DNA of 64,000 nt from Ascarosepion bandense (GCA_037127315.1 JBBBDQ010000310.1:2940001-3004000), one strand, 5' to 3'. Counted from the stretch's first letter, positions 1 to 11,117 are shown. Notes: generated by a model from the sequence alone, not told the origin. Numbers and translations are program-made.

Positions 1-799
1 TGGAGTTGATCGCACAACAGTTTCAAAACGTTTGAAAGCATTAAGAATAATTAAAAAGCAAGAACATTGGGTGCCGTACAAGTTAAAACCGAGAGACATC
101 GAACGGCATCTTGTCGTGTGTGAACAGCTGCTTCAACTGCAGAAAAGAGAAGGATTTTTGTATCGTATCGTGGCCAATGATGAAAAGTGGATACACTACG
201 ATAAATCTAAGTGTAGAAAATTGTGGGTTAAGCTCGGCCATGCATCAAAACCGGCGGTAAAGTCGAATATCCATGGTTTGAAGCTTCTGCTCTACATCTG
301 GTGGGATCAGCTGAGTGTACTTTATTATGAGCTGCTCAAATTGACCGAAACCATCACGGAAGATTGCTGTCGACAACAATCAATGCGTTTTAGCCTAGAA
401 TTGAAGAAAAAACAGTCGATATACGATCAGAGATTTTGAAACGCTAGGCCACATGTTGCAAAACGAGTGAAAAACTACATTGAAATGTTTAAATGGGAAG
501 TTTTACTCCACCGCAGTATTCACCAAACATTGCCCCGTCCGATTATTACTTGTTCCAATCGATGGAACATGGCCTGTCTGAGCTGTACCTTCATTCAAGA
601 TGCCAAAAAATGGGTGGACTCGTGGTTAGCCTCAAAAGACGTATCGTTTTTCCGATGTTGAATTCAAATGCTGTCAGAAAGAGAGAAAAAAATAGTGGCT
701 AGTTATGGACAATACTTTCAGTGACATGTTTCTTACTAATTTTTGTAAATAAGACATTACGTTTCATGAAAAATCAGCGAGAACTTATTCAAGATCCTA

Positions 800-802
<3 letters not shown>
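1..802 (+). pseudogene. mariner (DD34D) transposase relic, 5' end outside window
   Basis: This is the C-terminal two thirds of a mariner transposase, a DDE/D cut-and-paste recombinase. The reading opens at base 2 with a helix-turn-helix remnant (VDRTTVSKRL), then the mariner linker WVPYKL (standard form WVPHEL), then the first catalytic region DEKWIHYD (about 173-200). The second catalytic Asp, normally in HDNARPH, is replaced by an in-frame TGA at 437-439 and the next residues NARPHVAKR continue in the same frame. A frameshift near 510 moves the reading to another frame, where SPNIAPSDYYLF carries the third Asp. Counting from the stop to this Asp gives 34 residues, so the copy was DD34D. The reading ends GQYFQ, the usual mariner C-terminus. 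The stretch 770-802, ending cctaata, looks like the 3' terminal repeat and runs into a (TA)n array. The copy is dead. Confidence 0.9.

Positions 803-804
<2 letters not shown>

Positions 805-843
<39 letters not shown>
805..843. repeat. (TA)n microsatellite
   Basis: Pure TA array directly after the 3' end of the mariner relic. Mariner elements insert at TA dinucleotides, so the array may have grown from the target site. Confidence 0.95.
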
Positions 844-848
<5 letters not shown>

Positions 849-1172
849 GTTTGGTATATTTTTTGCTGCTTTTGGTTATCAGATTTGGAACTTTTGGTCA
901 TAATGTGGTTGTAGATAACGTGTAAGTAATTTGTTTCCATTTTTATATTTAGAAATATGCATTGATCTTTTGTTTAGGAGTTCATCATGTTTTAGAGAGA
1001 TGATTATAAATATTTTAAATTTTAAGCTTAGATCGCATTATTTTGAATTGTTGTTGAACGGTGGTCTTGTTTTGTATTTTCCATTTTATACTTTCTTTTA
1101 AGATAACCTTAAACATTAGCCCTAAACAAATCAACTTTTCAGCACATTTGTGTCATCTGTATTTGTCACTTG

Positions 1173-1302
1173 GTATATATATATATATATATATATATAT
1201 GTTTAAAATTTAAGAAAGAAAATGGTGTTCATGCATTTGTCTGTCTATCTGTCCTTCTATCTGTCTGCCTGCCTGTCTGTCTGTATCACTCACTCTCTCT
1301 CA

Positions 1303-1365
<63 letters not shown>
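1173..1365. repeat. (TA)n, (CTGT/CT)n and (TA)n compound microsatellite
   Basis: TA array at about 1173-1202, a CTGTCTGC-rich stretch from about 1236, a CT array to about 1326, then a second TA array to about 1365. Any reading frame through it is only repeat translation. Confidence 0.9.
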
Positions 1366-1366
<1 letters not shown>

Positions 1367-1400
1367 TGTGCGTGTATTAATTACATTATTCATATTCGGC

Positions 1401-1505
1401 CTGTCATCTTCACCTTTTTGCAATATTCATGACGTTTCGGCCATTGTACGCTCCGACCTTCTTCGAATAATTGAAATTTCGAACTGAACCCTTTATTTCG
1501 TTCAC
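1401..1505 (-). repeat. Dispersed repeat 'AATAAAGGGTTC', copy 1
   Basis: Read on the minus strand this begins aataaagggttcagttcg and continues through gaagaaggtcgga. The same order of words occurs at about 7640-7780 (minus), 23395-23450 (minus) and 23655-23770 (plus). It is a multi-copy family without recognisable coding content, possibly the 3' part of a retroposon. Confidence 0.6.
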
Positions 1506-1516
1506 CGGGATACATT

Positions 1517-1546
1517 TTGGAGTTGATTGCACAACAGTTTCAAAAA
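1517..1546 (+). mobile_element. Short mariner transposase fragment
   Basis: About 28 bases (ttggagttgattgcacaaca and onward) match the first bases of this window with a single difference, and so encode the same VD-TTVSK stretch of the mariner helix-turn-helix region. No further mariner sequence follows. It is a tiny second relic of the same family. Confidence 0.55.
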
Positions 1547-1652
1547 ACTAGTAACTAAAACAGTTTCTAGCTGTTCCAATCGTTTCCCTTTAATTCAACT
1601 CAACTAAAGGTTTTGTTCTGCTCAGAAATACAGACAAATATGCTTTGTGCCT

Positions 1653-1655
<3 letters not shown>

Positions 1656-1723
<68 letters not shown>
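1656..1723. repeat. (TG)n microsatellite
   Basis: Uninterrupted GT array of about 68 bases. Confidence 0.95.
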
Positions 1724-1724
<1 letters not shown>

Positions 1725-1737
1725 CTACTTGAAATAG

Positions 1738-2749
1738 GGTGAGGAAAGAAGGCTGTAGTGAGAATGTCACAATATGAAAATAATGTTAAATTTATTTTAA
1801 AGAGCAAGAATAATTACCAATATTGAGAAAATATTTTGCTTTGAGTAAAAGAAAAAAATACAGACCCCAGGTGGGGAAACGTTTCATATAAGTTTCAGTT
1901 TCATTCACATCATAATCTCACTTTGCCTTCCTTTTTCTGTGCAAATATTATCATTAATTCAACCAGATCAAGTGTTGATGACTGGGAATGTTCAATTGAT
2001 ACTGTTGCCAAGTCAACTCTAATCTCTTTTCCAACATCGCAGAGTGCATGAAGGTTTTTATAAGCTTGTGTTTTGAGAGAATATTTTCACAGTTTGTCAC
2101 TGATACAGGAAGTGTGATACAAATTCTCAGAGCAATGAAAATACATCGAAGACATTATTGCAGTAAGCAAAAAAACTACTTCTTCTGGCGGCAAAGATTA
2201 TGGAAATATTCAAACTATTGCCACAAGTTCGCAACATCTCTTCAGCATTCGATTTTGAGTCAATAATTAATAATTTATTTGTTAACCTGATAGATTTGAT
2301 CATTTTAAACATAAATTTTAGTGGATATGCATATATTAGTAGACGCCCCATTTATTTATTAAACAGTATGTTTTCCTTATTTTAATCTACCGACATGAAT
2401 AATCAAGAAACATACTATTATGTTTATCCATTAAAAATGACGCTGAAAATGATAAACTCTCTCGGATTAATACATAAAAGTCAATTCATTCTTTAGAAAA
2501 TTGTTTTGTTTATGTTTAGATACTAAACTGGTGCGCAGATATGAAATTTTGAGATAGATTTCTTTTAAAGAGAGATCGGCAAGAGTTTTCTGTAGCTCAG
2601 TCCCTCTGCTGCGGGAGACACAGGTTCGATATTTTGCTTTAATAAGATTTCTCGAATATTCAGGCTAGTAAACAAAAATAAATACTGTTTAACAAATAAG
2701 CGAAGCGTCTTCTCATATACGAGTATCCTCTAAAAGTAAAGTTTACATT

Positions 2750-2750
<1 letters not shown>
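1738..2750. other. No gene recognised
   Basis: AT-rich sequence. The only structured part is about 2590-2640, where tagctcagt followed by acaggttcgat gives a weak tRNA-like A-box and B-box pair, possibly an old SINE head. Open frames of 60-75 codons here show no family resemblance. Confidence 0.4.

Positions 2751-2756
<6 letters not shown>

Positions 2757-2811
<55 letters not shown>
2757..2811. repeat. (TA)n microsatellite
   Basis: TA array of about 55 bases, just left of the foldback element at 2878. Confidence 0.95.
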
Positions 2812-2815
<4 letters not shown>

Positions 2816-2877
2816 ATGAATAAGGAACGGACAAAATAATTGCAACGTTCAAAACATTAATTTAAAAGAGTGCTCAT

Positions 2878-3090
2878 ATTATACTTTGAAACATATGCAC
2901 CCTACAAACTACTACAAAATCGTATATTTTTTTCGACATTGAAAGAACAATGTCTCGTCAGGTTGTTAATAATGATGGTAATAAACGTCTATTACCGTGA
3001 TTATTAACTACCTGATGAGACATTTTTCTTTCTATGTCGAAACAAAATGTACAATTTTGTAATAGTTTGTAGGTCGTACATGTTCTAAAG

Positions 3091-3096
<6 letters not shown>
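2878..3096. mobile_element. Foldback / MITE-like element with ~105 bp arms
   Basis: The left arm (about 2878-2982) and right arm (about 2990-3096) are reverse complements over about 105 bases with scattered mismatches. Matching blocks include tgtctcgtcaggttgttaat against attaactacctgatgagaca, and attatactttgaaaca against tgttctaaagtataat at the outer ends. Only a few bases lie between the arms, so the whole unit could fold into one long hairpin. It contains no reading frame and has TA arrays on both sides. It may be a MITE of the Tc1/mariner superfamily (TA target preference), or a foldback left by an inverted duplication. The structure is seen directly; the class is inferred. Confidence 0.75.
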
Positions 3097-3146
<50 letters not shown>

Positions 3147-3175
3147 ATATTATAATAATATTATAATAATATTAC

Positions 3176-3212
<37 letters not shown>
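3094..3212. repeat. (TA)n then (ATT)n microsatellite
   Basis: TA array to about 3142, a short (TAATAT) stretch, then an ATT trinucleotide array to about 3211. Confidence 0.92.
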
Positions 3213-3287
3213 TTTAGCTCTACTTTGTATTGAGCACTTTTTTAAAAATAGTGTTTCTTTGGATGGGGAATATTATTCCACCCATAC

Positions 3288-3291
<4 letters not shown>

Positions 3292-3345
<54 letters not shown>
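3292..3345. repeat. (TA)n microsatellite
   Basis: TA array of about 54 bases. Confidence 0.95.
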
Positions 3346-3348
<3 letters not shown>

Positions 3349-3477
3349 AATTAAATATGCGAATTACATTTCAGCAAATGCCTTGCAGTGAGTACAAAAT
3401 AACAACTCCCTTTACCAACTAACTTCAAATTCGAGTTAACTGAGAAAGAAGATGAAAAGGAAATCGGTAACATGTCT

Positions 3478-3667
3478 GAAGTTTTCTTTGAACCAATGAA
3501 ATCTATGATTTCACGGAGATTGGCTGGCGAGCTGAGAAATAAAAGAAAACAAATTCGCGAGCTTATGTGAAATCTTCTTTGGACCAATGAAAACCTTGTT
3601 TTCACAAAAATTAGCTGATGAGCCTAGAAAAGGCAAGAAAAGAAAATAGCGAGCCTATGCGGAATCC
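3478..3667. repeat. Two imperfect direct repeats (~100 bp)
   Basis: The stretch tctttgaaccaatgaaat and onward to about 3575 is followed by a diverged second copy starting tctttggaccaatgaaaa, ending near 3667. Each unit carries ccaatgaa, a tttcac block, agattggct or aattagct, and a gcgagc(c/t)tatg(t/c)g block. It is a local tandem duplication of unknown origin. Confidence 0.7.
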
Positions 3668-3677
3668 TTTTTTATGT

Positions 3678-3722
3678 AAAATGAGAAAAATTAAATCTTG
3701 ATGATTTAATTTTTCTCATTTT
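3678..3722. repeat. Perfect 20 bp inverted repeat, 5 nt loop
   Basis: aaaatgagaaaaattaaatc at 3678-3697 is the exact reverse complement of gatttaatttttctcatttt at 3703-3722. No T-run or gene lies next to it that would make it a functional terminator. Confidence 0.9.
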
Positions 3723-4167
3723 AGTGATTTTCAATAATCCAAGAAAGCTAAGTATTTCAAACTCTCTTCTACTTTTGAACGTATGAAACCATATAACTCT
3801 TATGTGAACAATGTTTTACCATTGTTTTAAGTATTTTTAATATTATTTTATGTTAAATCATTTATATATTGTACAAACATTTCCACTTCATGCCAATTCA
3901 TTGAGTCTACGGGCTTTAAATATTTCTGATTAATTTTCATGAAACGAGCTACTGACAAAATTTTAAGCGTGTAAATTAATGAATAAATTTCTTATCTTGT
4001 TTTATTGAAAATGACCCGTGTGTTTCCCATCATTATCTGTCTCCATCAAACTTTTTGGTGTGGGTAAATTGTTAATTTTAAATCCGAAGCCCCGCGCAAC
4101 TATAGATGAAACTTTTAAAATTCTGCTAATATATATTTCTATTAAAGCATCCTATATATTGCTAATG

Positions 4168-4168
4168 T

Positions 4169-4224
<56 letters not shown>
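4168..4224. repeat. (TG)n microsatellite
   Basis: GT array of about 57 bases. The sequence between 3730 and 4160 is AT-rich with nothing recognised. Confidence 0.95.
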
Positions 4225-4227
<3 letters not shown>

Positions 4228-4757
4228 CTGCCAATATCTCATTCGTTTCAAAGCATCAATTTGAAATGACTTAACTGTTAATTCGAAACTAAAGATCGCT
4301 AGTATTTGTCAACGATTAGTTGATATAGAGAAATAATTATAGATCAGATTAACTAAATAATGTTGTTGATTCCATGTGACACTTAGCGACATAGATGACT
4401 ACCAATTTTAAAGTGTGTGCATTTCAGGGTGCGGACAAAACACTCTTTTCATTTATTTGGCCTCTTAACCTTGGACACATAAATTAGCATTTCGAAATCT
4501 TATTTTCTTTTAAAAGAAAATTCCGCTCTAAAAGCATCAACTGTCTCCTTCGGTGAAACAAACCCAAGAAATGTTCTCTTATGTCACAGATTCAGACATT
4601 TCATTATCTCAAAGTTTAAATACCTCAACAAAACGTACATTGTTATTCAATATGACGAACATCATGTATGCAGTATGAATATCTGAATAGTGTATAAGTT
4701 ATTTTGTTTTTTTATGCCGTTTATTGCATCGGCTAACTTATATTGGATATCCTAACT

Positions 4758-5012
4758 CGGTAATAAACCTGTATATCTTATCTTTAGTTAAATTACTTTT
4801 ATCACTTACTTTGATAATATCTTATCTCTGTAATAAACTATTTTCTTTAATCTTTTTAGTCAAATGACTATTATCACATACCTCGATAGTAACTTACCTC
4901 GATAATAAGCCATTGCTTCAACTTTACCCAAATGATTTTCATCACTTACCTCTGTAACAAATCGTTGTTTCTTTAACTTCAGTCAAATTACTTTTATTAC
5001 TTACTCCAAAAA
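4758..5012. repeat. Degenerate tandem repeat, ~70 bp period
   Basis: Four units begin with a (c)(g/t)gtaa(t/c)aa word at about 4758, 4828, 4900 and 4952. Each continues with a ttaa/ttca stretch, then (a/c)aaat(t/g)a(c/t)t, then tatcactta. Spacings are 70, 72 and 52 bases, so the third unit is shortened. The array abuts the 154 bp satellite that follows. Confidence 0.7.
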
Positions 5013-5960
5013 TATCAAAATTTCGAATCAGCCTTGGGTTCGTGATATTCACTTATGCGCACATATCATTGAAAGATATACGAATCCACTTCTTCTCTTC
5101 CTATCTATGGATTAATCAGTATGACTTGTATCACTAAACCATCATTATCTCAAATAAAATTCTTAGAATCTAAAGTTCCAATTCATATTAGGTTCGTTAT
5201 ATTCACGTACGCTCAAATACCCTTGAAAAATATATGAATCCACTGCTTCTGTTCCTATCTATGGGTTAATCAGTATGACTTGTATCACTGAATCATCATT
5301 ATCTCAGATAATATTCTGACAATCTAAAGTTCTAATTCAAGTTGGGTTCGTTATATTCACGTACGCGCAAATACCCTTGAGAAATATATAAACCCACTTC
5401 GTCTCTTTCTATCTATGGGTTAACCAGTATGACTTGTATCACTAAATCATTATTATCTCAAGAAATATTCCTACAATCTAAAGTTCCAATTCCAATTGGG
5501 TTCGTTATATTCACGTACGCGCAATTACCCTTGAGAAATATATAAACCCACTTCTTCTCTTCCTATCTATGGGTTAATCAGTATGACTTGTATCACTAAA
5601 TGATTATTATTTCAAAAAATATTCTTATAATCTAAAGTTCCAATTCCAATTGCGAACGTTATATTCATGTACGCGCAAATACCCTTGTAAAATATATAAA
5701 TCCACTTCTTCTCTTCCTATCTATGGGTTAATCAGTATGACTTGTATCACTAAATCATTATTATCTCAAAAAATATTCTTACAATATAAAGTTCCAATAT
5801 TCAATTGTGTTTGTTTTATTCACGTACGCGCAAATACCCTTGTGAAATATATGAATCCACATCTTTTTTCCCAAAGTTGTGGATTCATTTTTAAAACTTG
5901 AACTATTATTTGAACCATTATTCACTCAAAAAATTATAACAATCTAAACAGATATCTGTT
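5013..5960. repeat. 154 bp satellite, about six copies, SINE-derived core
   Basis: The word ggttcgttatattcac, or a close variant, recurs at 5037, 5191, 5345, 5499, 5653 and 5808: five spacings of 154 or 155 bases. Each unit runs through tacgcgcaaatacccttg, a cttctctt cctat block, atgggttaatcagtatgac, and aatctaaagttccaatt. The central half, from the ttcac-tacgcgcaaataccc block to atgggttaa, matches the body of the tRNA-SINE family seen at 7862-8172 and elsewhere. The rest of the unit is not found in the SINE. The last unit decays after about 5850. Reading frames through it are only repeat translation. Confidence 0.9.
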
Positions 5961-7260
5961 TTTTAACGCTTAAAGGTTTATATGCTGTTGAAAACAAATA
6001 AATCAATAAAATTAAGCAAACAAAAATATACAATAACTTTGATATTTACGCTCACAGTGAATTGGTACTAACTGGTAGGCTTTCAGATGATTTCAACTGA
6101 ACTTTTGACCTTGTTACTAAGCATATCGAATTTCAAACAATATAAAATGTGTGCATGCGAATAACTAATCTCATTGTCTTAGTTGTCTTTATCCAAATAA
6201 AATTAAATATTTTCAAGGTGTAGTGAACGATGCAAAGAACTGAACTTTAAAAATAGATTAACAAAACATTGTCGCTGTTCAAATTAATGCGAAGAGAAAT
6301 ATATTAGGCAGGTGAGGGTGTTACTAAGTAACGCTGCAGGGAACGATAAATATATAACAGAGAAAAGCGAAAATTCATAAGATTAAAACATTGATTCTTT
6401 TGAGTTCACTCCTAAAACGAGACTTAAATTTAATATTTCAGTACTGAATATTATTCATTTACTAAAGGTAAATAAGAAAAACTAATATTTTTGGTTACTG
6501 AGGTCTATTATGAGTACCTCCACTCCTTTTCGATTCATAAGTTTTAAATTGAATTTTTAAAAATAAAAAAGATTTCTTGAAGCTTTAATTTTAGCTTTAA
6601 TTGAAAGCTAAAGGATTAAATATACTATTTATAGTAAGCAAAATACCCCGATGTATTTCAAACAGAAATTATATTGAATGGAATCTAAAATTTTGTGATG
6701 TTTTAACATTTTATATTTTTTTCGGGCATTTTTTGAGCGATCGACAGATTTGTAACTAAAAGTTAATTCTCGGTTTTAAAAATCTTGCAAACATATAATA
6801 TACATCTGTGATACGTTATTTTTTTAAATTAGCAAATTTAAAGTTAAATTAATCTGATTTACATATTTATAGTACGAAATTTAGAATAAAAGTATTTCTT
6901 AATCACGGATGGGATAAGTGATTGATGTATGAAGTGAATTATATCAGTCAGATGACGTATAAGTGATTGATGACAGCTAAGTATGGTTGACTAGAATAAA
7001 CATAATTGTCCAAATGTTTTTTGGTTTTTTTTTCCCCTGTAAGGGAGAAGAAATTGTAAAGCACATGCCTTTTAATGTAAGGCAGAAAATATCATACTCA
7101 AAAAATAACTTCAAATACACAAAAAAATTTCAATTATTTTAAAAATACGATTGATCAACGATTTGTATCAAACTTTTCAATTTTCGATTAGTAAATATAG
7201 TCATCACTTCATAATTTAATAGTCTAGCTCCTTCAAGGATTTGTAGAATTGTTTTAAAAA
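5961..7260. other. No gene recognised
   Basis: AT-rich sequence with short homopolymers. I see no coding resemblance, terminal repeats or tandem structure. Confidence 0.4.
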
Positions 7261-7261
7261 T

Positions 7262-7460
7262 TTAAAAATCAAAACAAGATTTTTTTTACCAAATTTCTGA
7301 ACGTGTTAGAAAAAATTAATTTTTTTTTTTAGGTAATTAAAAGTATTTTTTTTTTATCTTTCTTCTTAATAATGACATAAACATTTTAGTGGAAAATCTT
7401 CGTTTTTATTAAGTTTCAGGCCTTTTCTCTTCATATTATGCTGGGTTTTTTTTCAGCGAT
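7262..7460. repeat. Dispersed repeat shared with 36975-37150, copy 1
   Basis: The order aacaagatttttt, aatttctgaacgtgtt, cttcttaataatgacataaaca, tttttattaagttt and tttttttcagcga is repeated at 36975-37150 with moderate divergence. Nothing coding is seen. Confidence 0.6.
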
Positions 7461-7639
7461 TTCTTGGAGGTACCTCGTCTAGTATATCACGCACCCTTCT
7501 GACGTTCGCGACGAAGGCGTCTGTCTAGTTTGATCTTATATGTAGTACTTCTATAGTTTTTTAAAGGATTGAGACAAAAACTGCGACTAGAAATTTTCTG
7601 TCTGAATTTCTGGGACGAATATTTATCACTATTTAATTT

Positions 7640-7785
7640 ATTTACATTCGGACAATTATCTTTATCTTTTTCTTCTTATTATATCGTCTCGATCGGTGTA
7701 ACCTCCGAACTTCTTCAGGTACCTGTTGATCCGGGTAATCATCAGGAAATTTTGAACTGAACCCTATATTAGATTAATACAGGGA
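7640..7785 (-). repeat. Dispersed repeat 'AATAAAGGGTTC', copy 2
   Basis: The minus strand reads aatatagggttcagttc, then ctgaagaagttcggagg, then gataaagataattgtccga. The last block corresponds to gataaggaaaatagtccga in the plus copy at 23655-23770, so the family is at least about 115 bp long. Confidence 0.6.
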
Positions 7786-7861
7786 TTGATATATGCCATT
7801 TCGCTGTCAATGTCTGGGTACATCTCGTCTTATTCTTTTTAACACAACTACTTCTTTTCCC

Positions 7862-8172
7862 GGATGTGCGTTGTGGTGCAGTGGATATCGACTAGGAAAG
7901 ACAAATCACGGAGCCGAGTTCGAAATCCAGTTGAATTCCTTGCATTCACATACGCGCAAATACCCTTGGGAAAGGTCTTAATCCGTCACTTCCCTCCAGT
8001 TATGGGTTAAATAACAGGACAGCTTGGGTTCTATAGTCTTGGCTGGCAACCAGTCTACCGCAGAAAGCAATGGCAACCTTCTGCGAGATAATCTTCTGCT
8101 AAGTCAGTCATGTCTCTTTCGAGACATGATCACCCAAGCGTGTATTAAGTATGGCACTTAACTGACTGACTG
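7862..8172 (+). mobile_element. tRNA-derived SINE (family A), near full length
   Basis: This is the best copy of the commonest SINE in the window. The head holds pol III promoter-like boxes: an A-box region at gtggtgcagtggatatcga and a B-box at gagttcgaaatcc. The body includes ttgcattcacatacgcgcaa, ttatgggttaaataacagga, a ggcaaccagtc block and gcagaaagcaatggcaacc. The end is agcgtgtattaagtatggca followed by an actgactgactg run. Related copies lie at 11630 (+), 20091 (+), 42015 (+), 46607 (-), and partial copies at 24289, 42533, 52145 and 59325. It resembles the tRNA-derived retroposons known from octopuses; the exact subfamily was not checked. Confidence 0.88.
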
Positions 8173-8890
8173 AGTTTCATCTGTACCACCCGGCCCAGGG
8201 ACTGAACCCAAACTTATAATGTCACCAAATTCAAAATCCCACGCAAGCGTTGTGAAAGCGCAAAAATGAGGATGTAAGTTCGAATGTAAGTAAAAAATGA
8301 TTATAAATGTTAATTATTATTATTGTTTTACAAGATGTCCCCGTAGGTAGGTTTAACAAATTAAGTTTCATGAATTCTTTGTATAGATAGATAATTTTCT
8401 AGGAATCAGTTTTAAAATAAAAAAAAAAGGTGTTTGTTCTTGAATGCACAATATGATGGCAAACAGACTTTTAGATTTTTGAAAATAAACGTGTGATATT
8501 TTGTTTTTAATGTTGAATATGTCCGCTGATGCTATATATTCTGAGGACCAACAGAATATCGTTGAACTTGAAAAGAAGTAAATCCTGTCGAAGGCAAAAA
8601 AGAACACGTGATAATATCGGTCGAAGTTGGATTGCAAAACAAAAATAAACAGTGTATTGTGGAAACAACGCCGGTTTTCAAGGTCACAAAATATAAACAA
8701 TAGATATAGTTTAATTAAATTATTCGGTCAGAAGTGAATATAATTTACATTAAATCATTTCGGGTTGTAAAACAATGAATACAAAAATATGTTTTCAGGC
8801 ATTTGCATCAATGTGTCAAAACTGAAAAAAAATTTAACAATGATATAAACAATACTGTGATTATTATGTCAAAATGCAACTGGCCAAAGA
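8173..8890. other. No gene recognised
   Basis: AT-rich spacer. A 110-codon minus-strand frame at 8368-8700 is rich in F, I and Y and looks like chance translation of AT-rich DNA. Confidence 0.4.
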
Positions 8891-8894
8891 CAGC

Positions 8895-9195
8895 AATTGT
8901 TGATTAGGCCTGCCTGGGAATGACGTAATTGGGTGAAGCTCGACAGAGCCTGAACTTATATATAAGATTAGGTTTTTCCGAGTCGAGAGACAGAGGACAG
9001 AGCAGACAAGCTCAGGACGAGAAGAGAACTCAAGGAATGACAACTTCAGCCGTTTTCCTTGTATGTGCGTGTTCCCTCTGACACCTCCTCTATACACAAT
9101 CGGCACATTGCAGAGAATAAACTATATGAGAATATTATTTGTTCACACGTTGTCCGTTGTTATATTTCAAGCTGATCATCAACATTGGTTTGCAG
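8895..9195 (+). mobile_element. LTR-like sequence, possible solo LTR
   Basis: A GC-richer block has the layout of a retrotransposon LTR on the plus strand: a TATA box (tatatataag, 8957-8966), then a purine-rich transcribed stretch (gagagacagaggacagagca), then a polyadenylation signal aataaa at 9116-9121 and a GT/T-rich stretch (gttcacacgttgtccgttgt) behind it. No gag or pol sequence is found on either side, so it would be a solo LTR. The boundaries and a target-site duplication could not be fixed. Alternatively it is an isolated promoter with a first exon. Confidence 0.4.
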
Positions 9196-9199
9196 GTTA

Positions 9200-9840
9200 T
9201 ACAGCCTACATCGTTCTGGTATACCACATATATTGAATTAGTATATATATTCGATTGATATGGTAAACTGAGACCTGGATATTTATCAATTTAAATGTTT
9301 TATTTTTAATCAATATGCAATGTACAATTATAAATTTACGATATTATTTCAAGAAAATTTATTAAATACTCGCTGTAGTATATGATTTAAGTTGACATAA
9401 TTTTTCTTCATGTCAAGTATAAGATGTTTAAGATGACAGCATTAATTAACAAGAATTATTGAAGACTAATTACGTTTCATTTATAAGCAGCGCTCATCAA
9501 AACATTGTTTCCCTTTATTTTATTTCTTTAATATATTTTCTCCTACTCTCTTTTCCTCTTTTCCCATCATCAAATTCTCCCCTCTAATCTCTCTTTTCGG
9601 TGTATAGATTCTAATTCCAACTAATCCTTCTCCTTAAAGTTCTTTGTGAAATCTGATCAATGCGATTTCAATGAATTACATTTAAATTTCTGAATGAAGA
9701 TGCAACTGATTCAAATACACAACCCTATAACAGTTGTGAGTGGTAATAATATTGCAACATACTTTTCAAACGAAGTGGATAGATGCCCTTTGTTTTTGTA
9801 TGCAACAAAATTGAATGTATTAGAGAAATCCATATCTTTT
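9200..9840. other. No gene recognised
   Basis: AT-rich spacer with no repeats or coding signal noticed. Confidence 0.4.
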
Positions 9841-10051
9841 CATTGTTTGTCTTAAACTTTTGGTTTCATGCCTTTCTTTAAATATAAATTACACATCATG
9901 AAATTACCAAAGAAATAAATATTCTCTACGCTATACACTATTGAATATTGAAGTAATCGTATCTTTTCAGATTTTTCTTCTTGTCTTAAATCAAATAATT
10001 TATATAATTTTATTATACTGCTATTATATCGAGAATCAATTTCTGTGTATT

Positions 10052-10391
<340 letters not shown>

Positions 10392-10392
<1 letters not shown>

Positions 10393-11114
10393 TGCTTCCT
10401 CATGCGTCACGTAGATTTAAGTATTTATTTGACTCCATTGATTATAAAGCTATTGCATAATCTTTTCGATCTAGCGTCATATATAATATTTCTCGAAAAC
10501 GTACTTTTATAGCCATACATAACATTATTTTTTGTATTTGTCTAAAACATCCCCAGAGGTTTTTAGTGTCTCATATACTACTTACTGTTTCTTTTATTTT
10601 GTTTTTCGTAAAATCTGCTGCCAATAAAATGCCAGACGTGGTTTTCTTTTCTATATATACATAGGTGAATATGGACAGTTTGTCTTTAATGATATTAACG
10701 AAGTTTCAATGAGTACATAAGTCTAAGACGTATTATGAGAATCCTTTCTAGTGTTGTCCTTACTTACGTGATCATAAATCACTAACAATTCTGCACATTG
10801 ATCTGTTCGCTTGATTGGACGTTGCTAAGTTGAATGTCCAAAAACAATTTACAGGTTTCGATGACACCCCTTTAAAATGGTAGGCAATCGCAGAGAGATC
10901 GAAAGCAACATATTGCAAACGAGCAGAAAATTCTTGAATTCTAAAATTTGTCAAACCAACATTCTGAAATTATCGATATCAGTTTCTCGAAACCTTTCAA
11001 TAATATTTTTTCTTTCCTTTCTTTTTTCTTGGCCATACCTATTTATATCTATTAATCAACTACATCTATTTATTACTGTCTCCCACTTTATTTCTTTCTC
11101 TATCTCGCTATCTC

Positions 11115-11115
<1 letters not shown>
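10392..11115. other. No gene recognised
   Basis: AT-rich spacer between the GATA and TA arrays. Confidence 0.4.

Positions 11116-11117
<2 letters not shown>

Noticed and set aside
2815..2877. ggaacggacaaaataattgc as a Tc1 terminal repeat like the one at 15346
   Set aside because: Only about 15 bases are similar, no transposase sequence follows inward, and the adjacent element is the unrelated foldback.
3678..3722. Hairpin as a transcription terminator
   Set aside because: No gene upstream and this is not bacterial DNA; annotated only as an inverted repeat.
8864..9106. 80-codon minus-strand frame
   Set aside because: It lies antisense across the LTR-like block and has no family resemblance.
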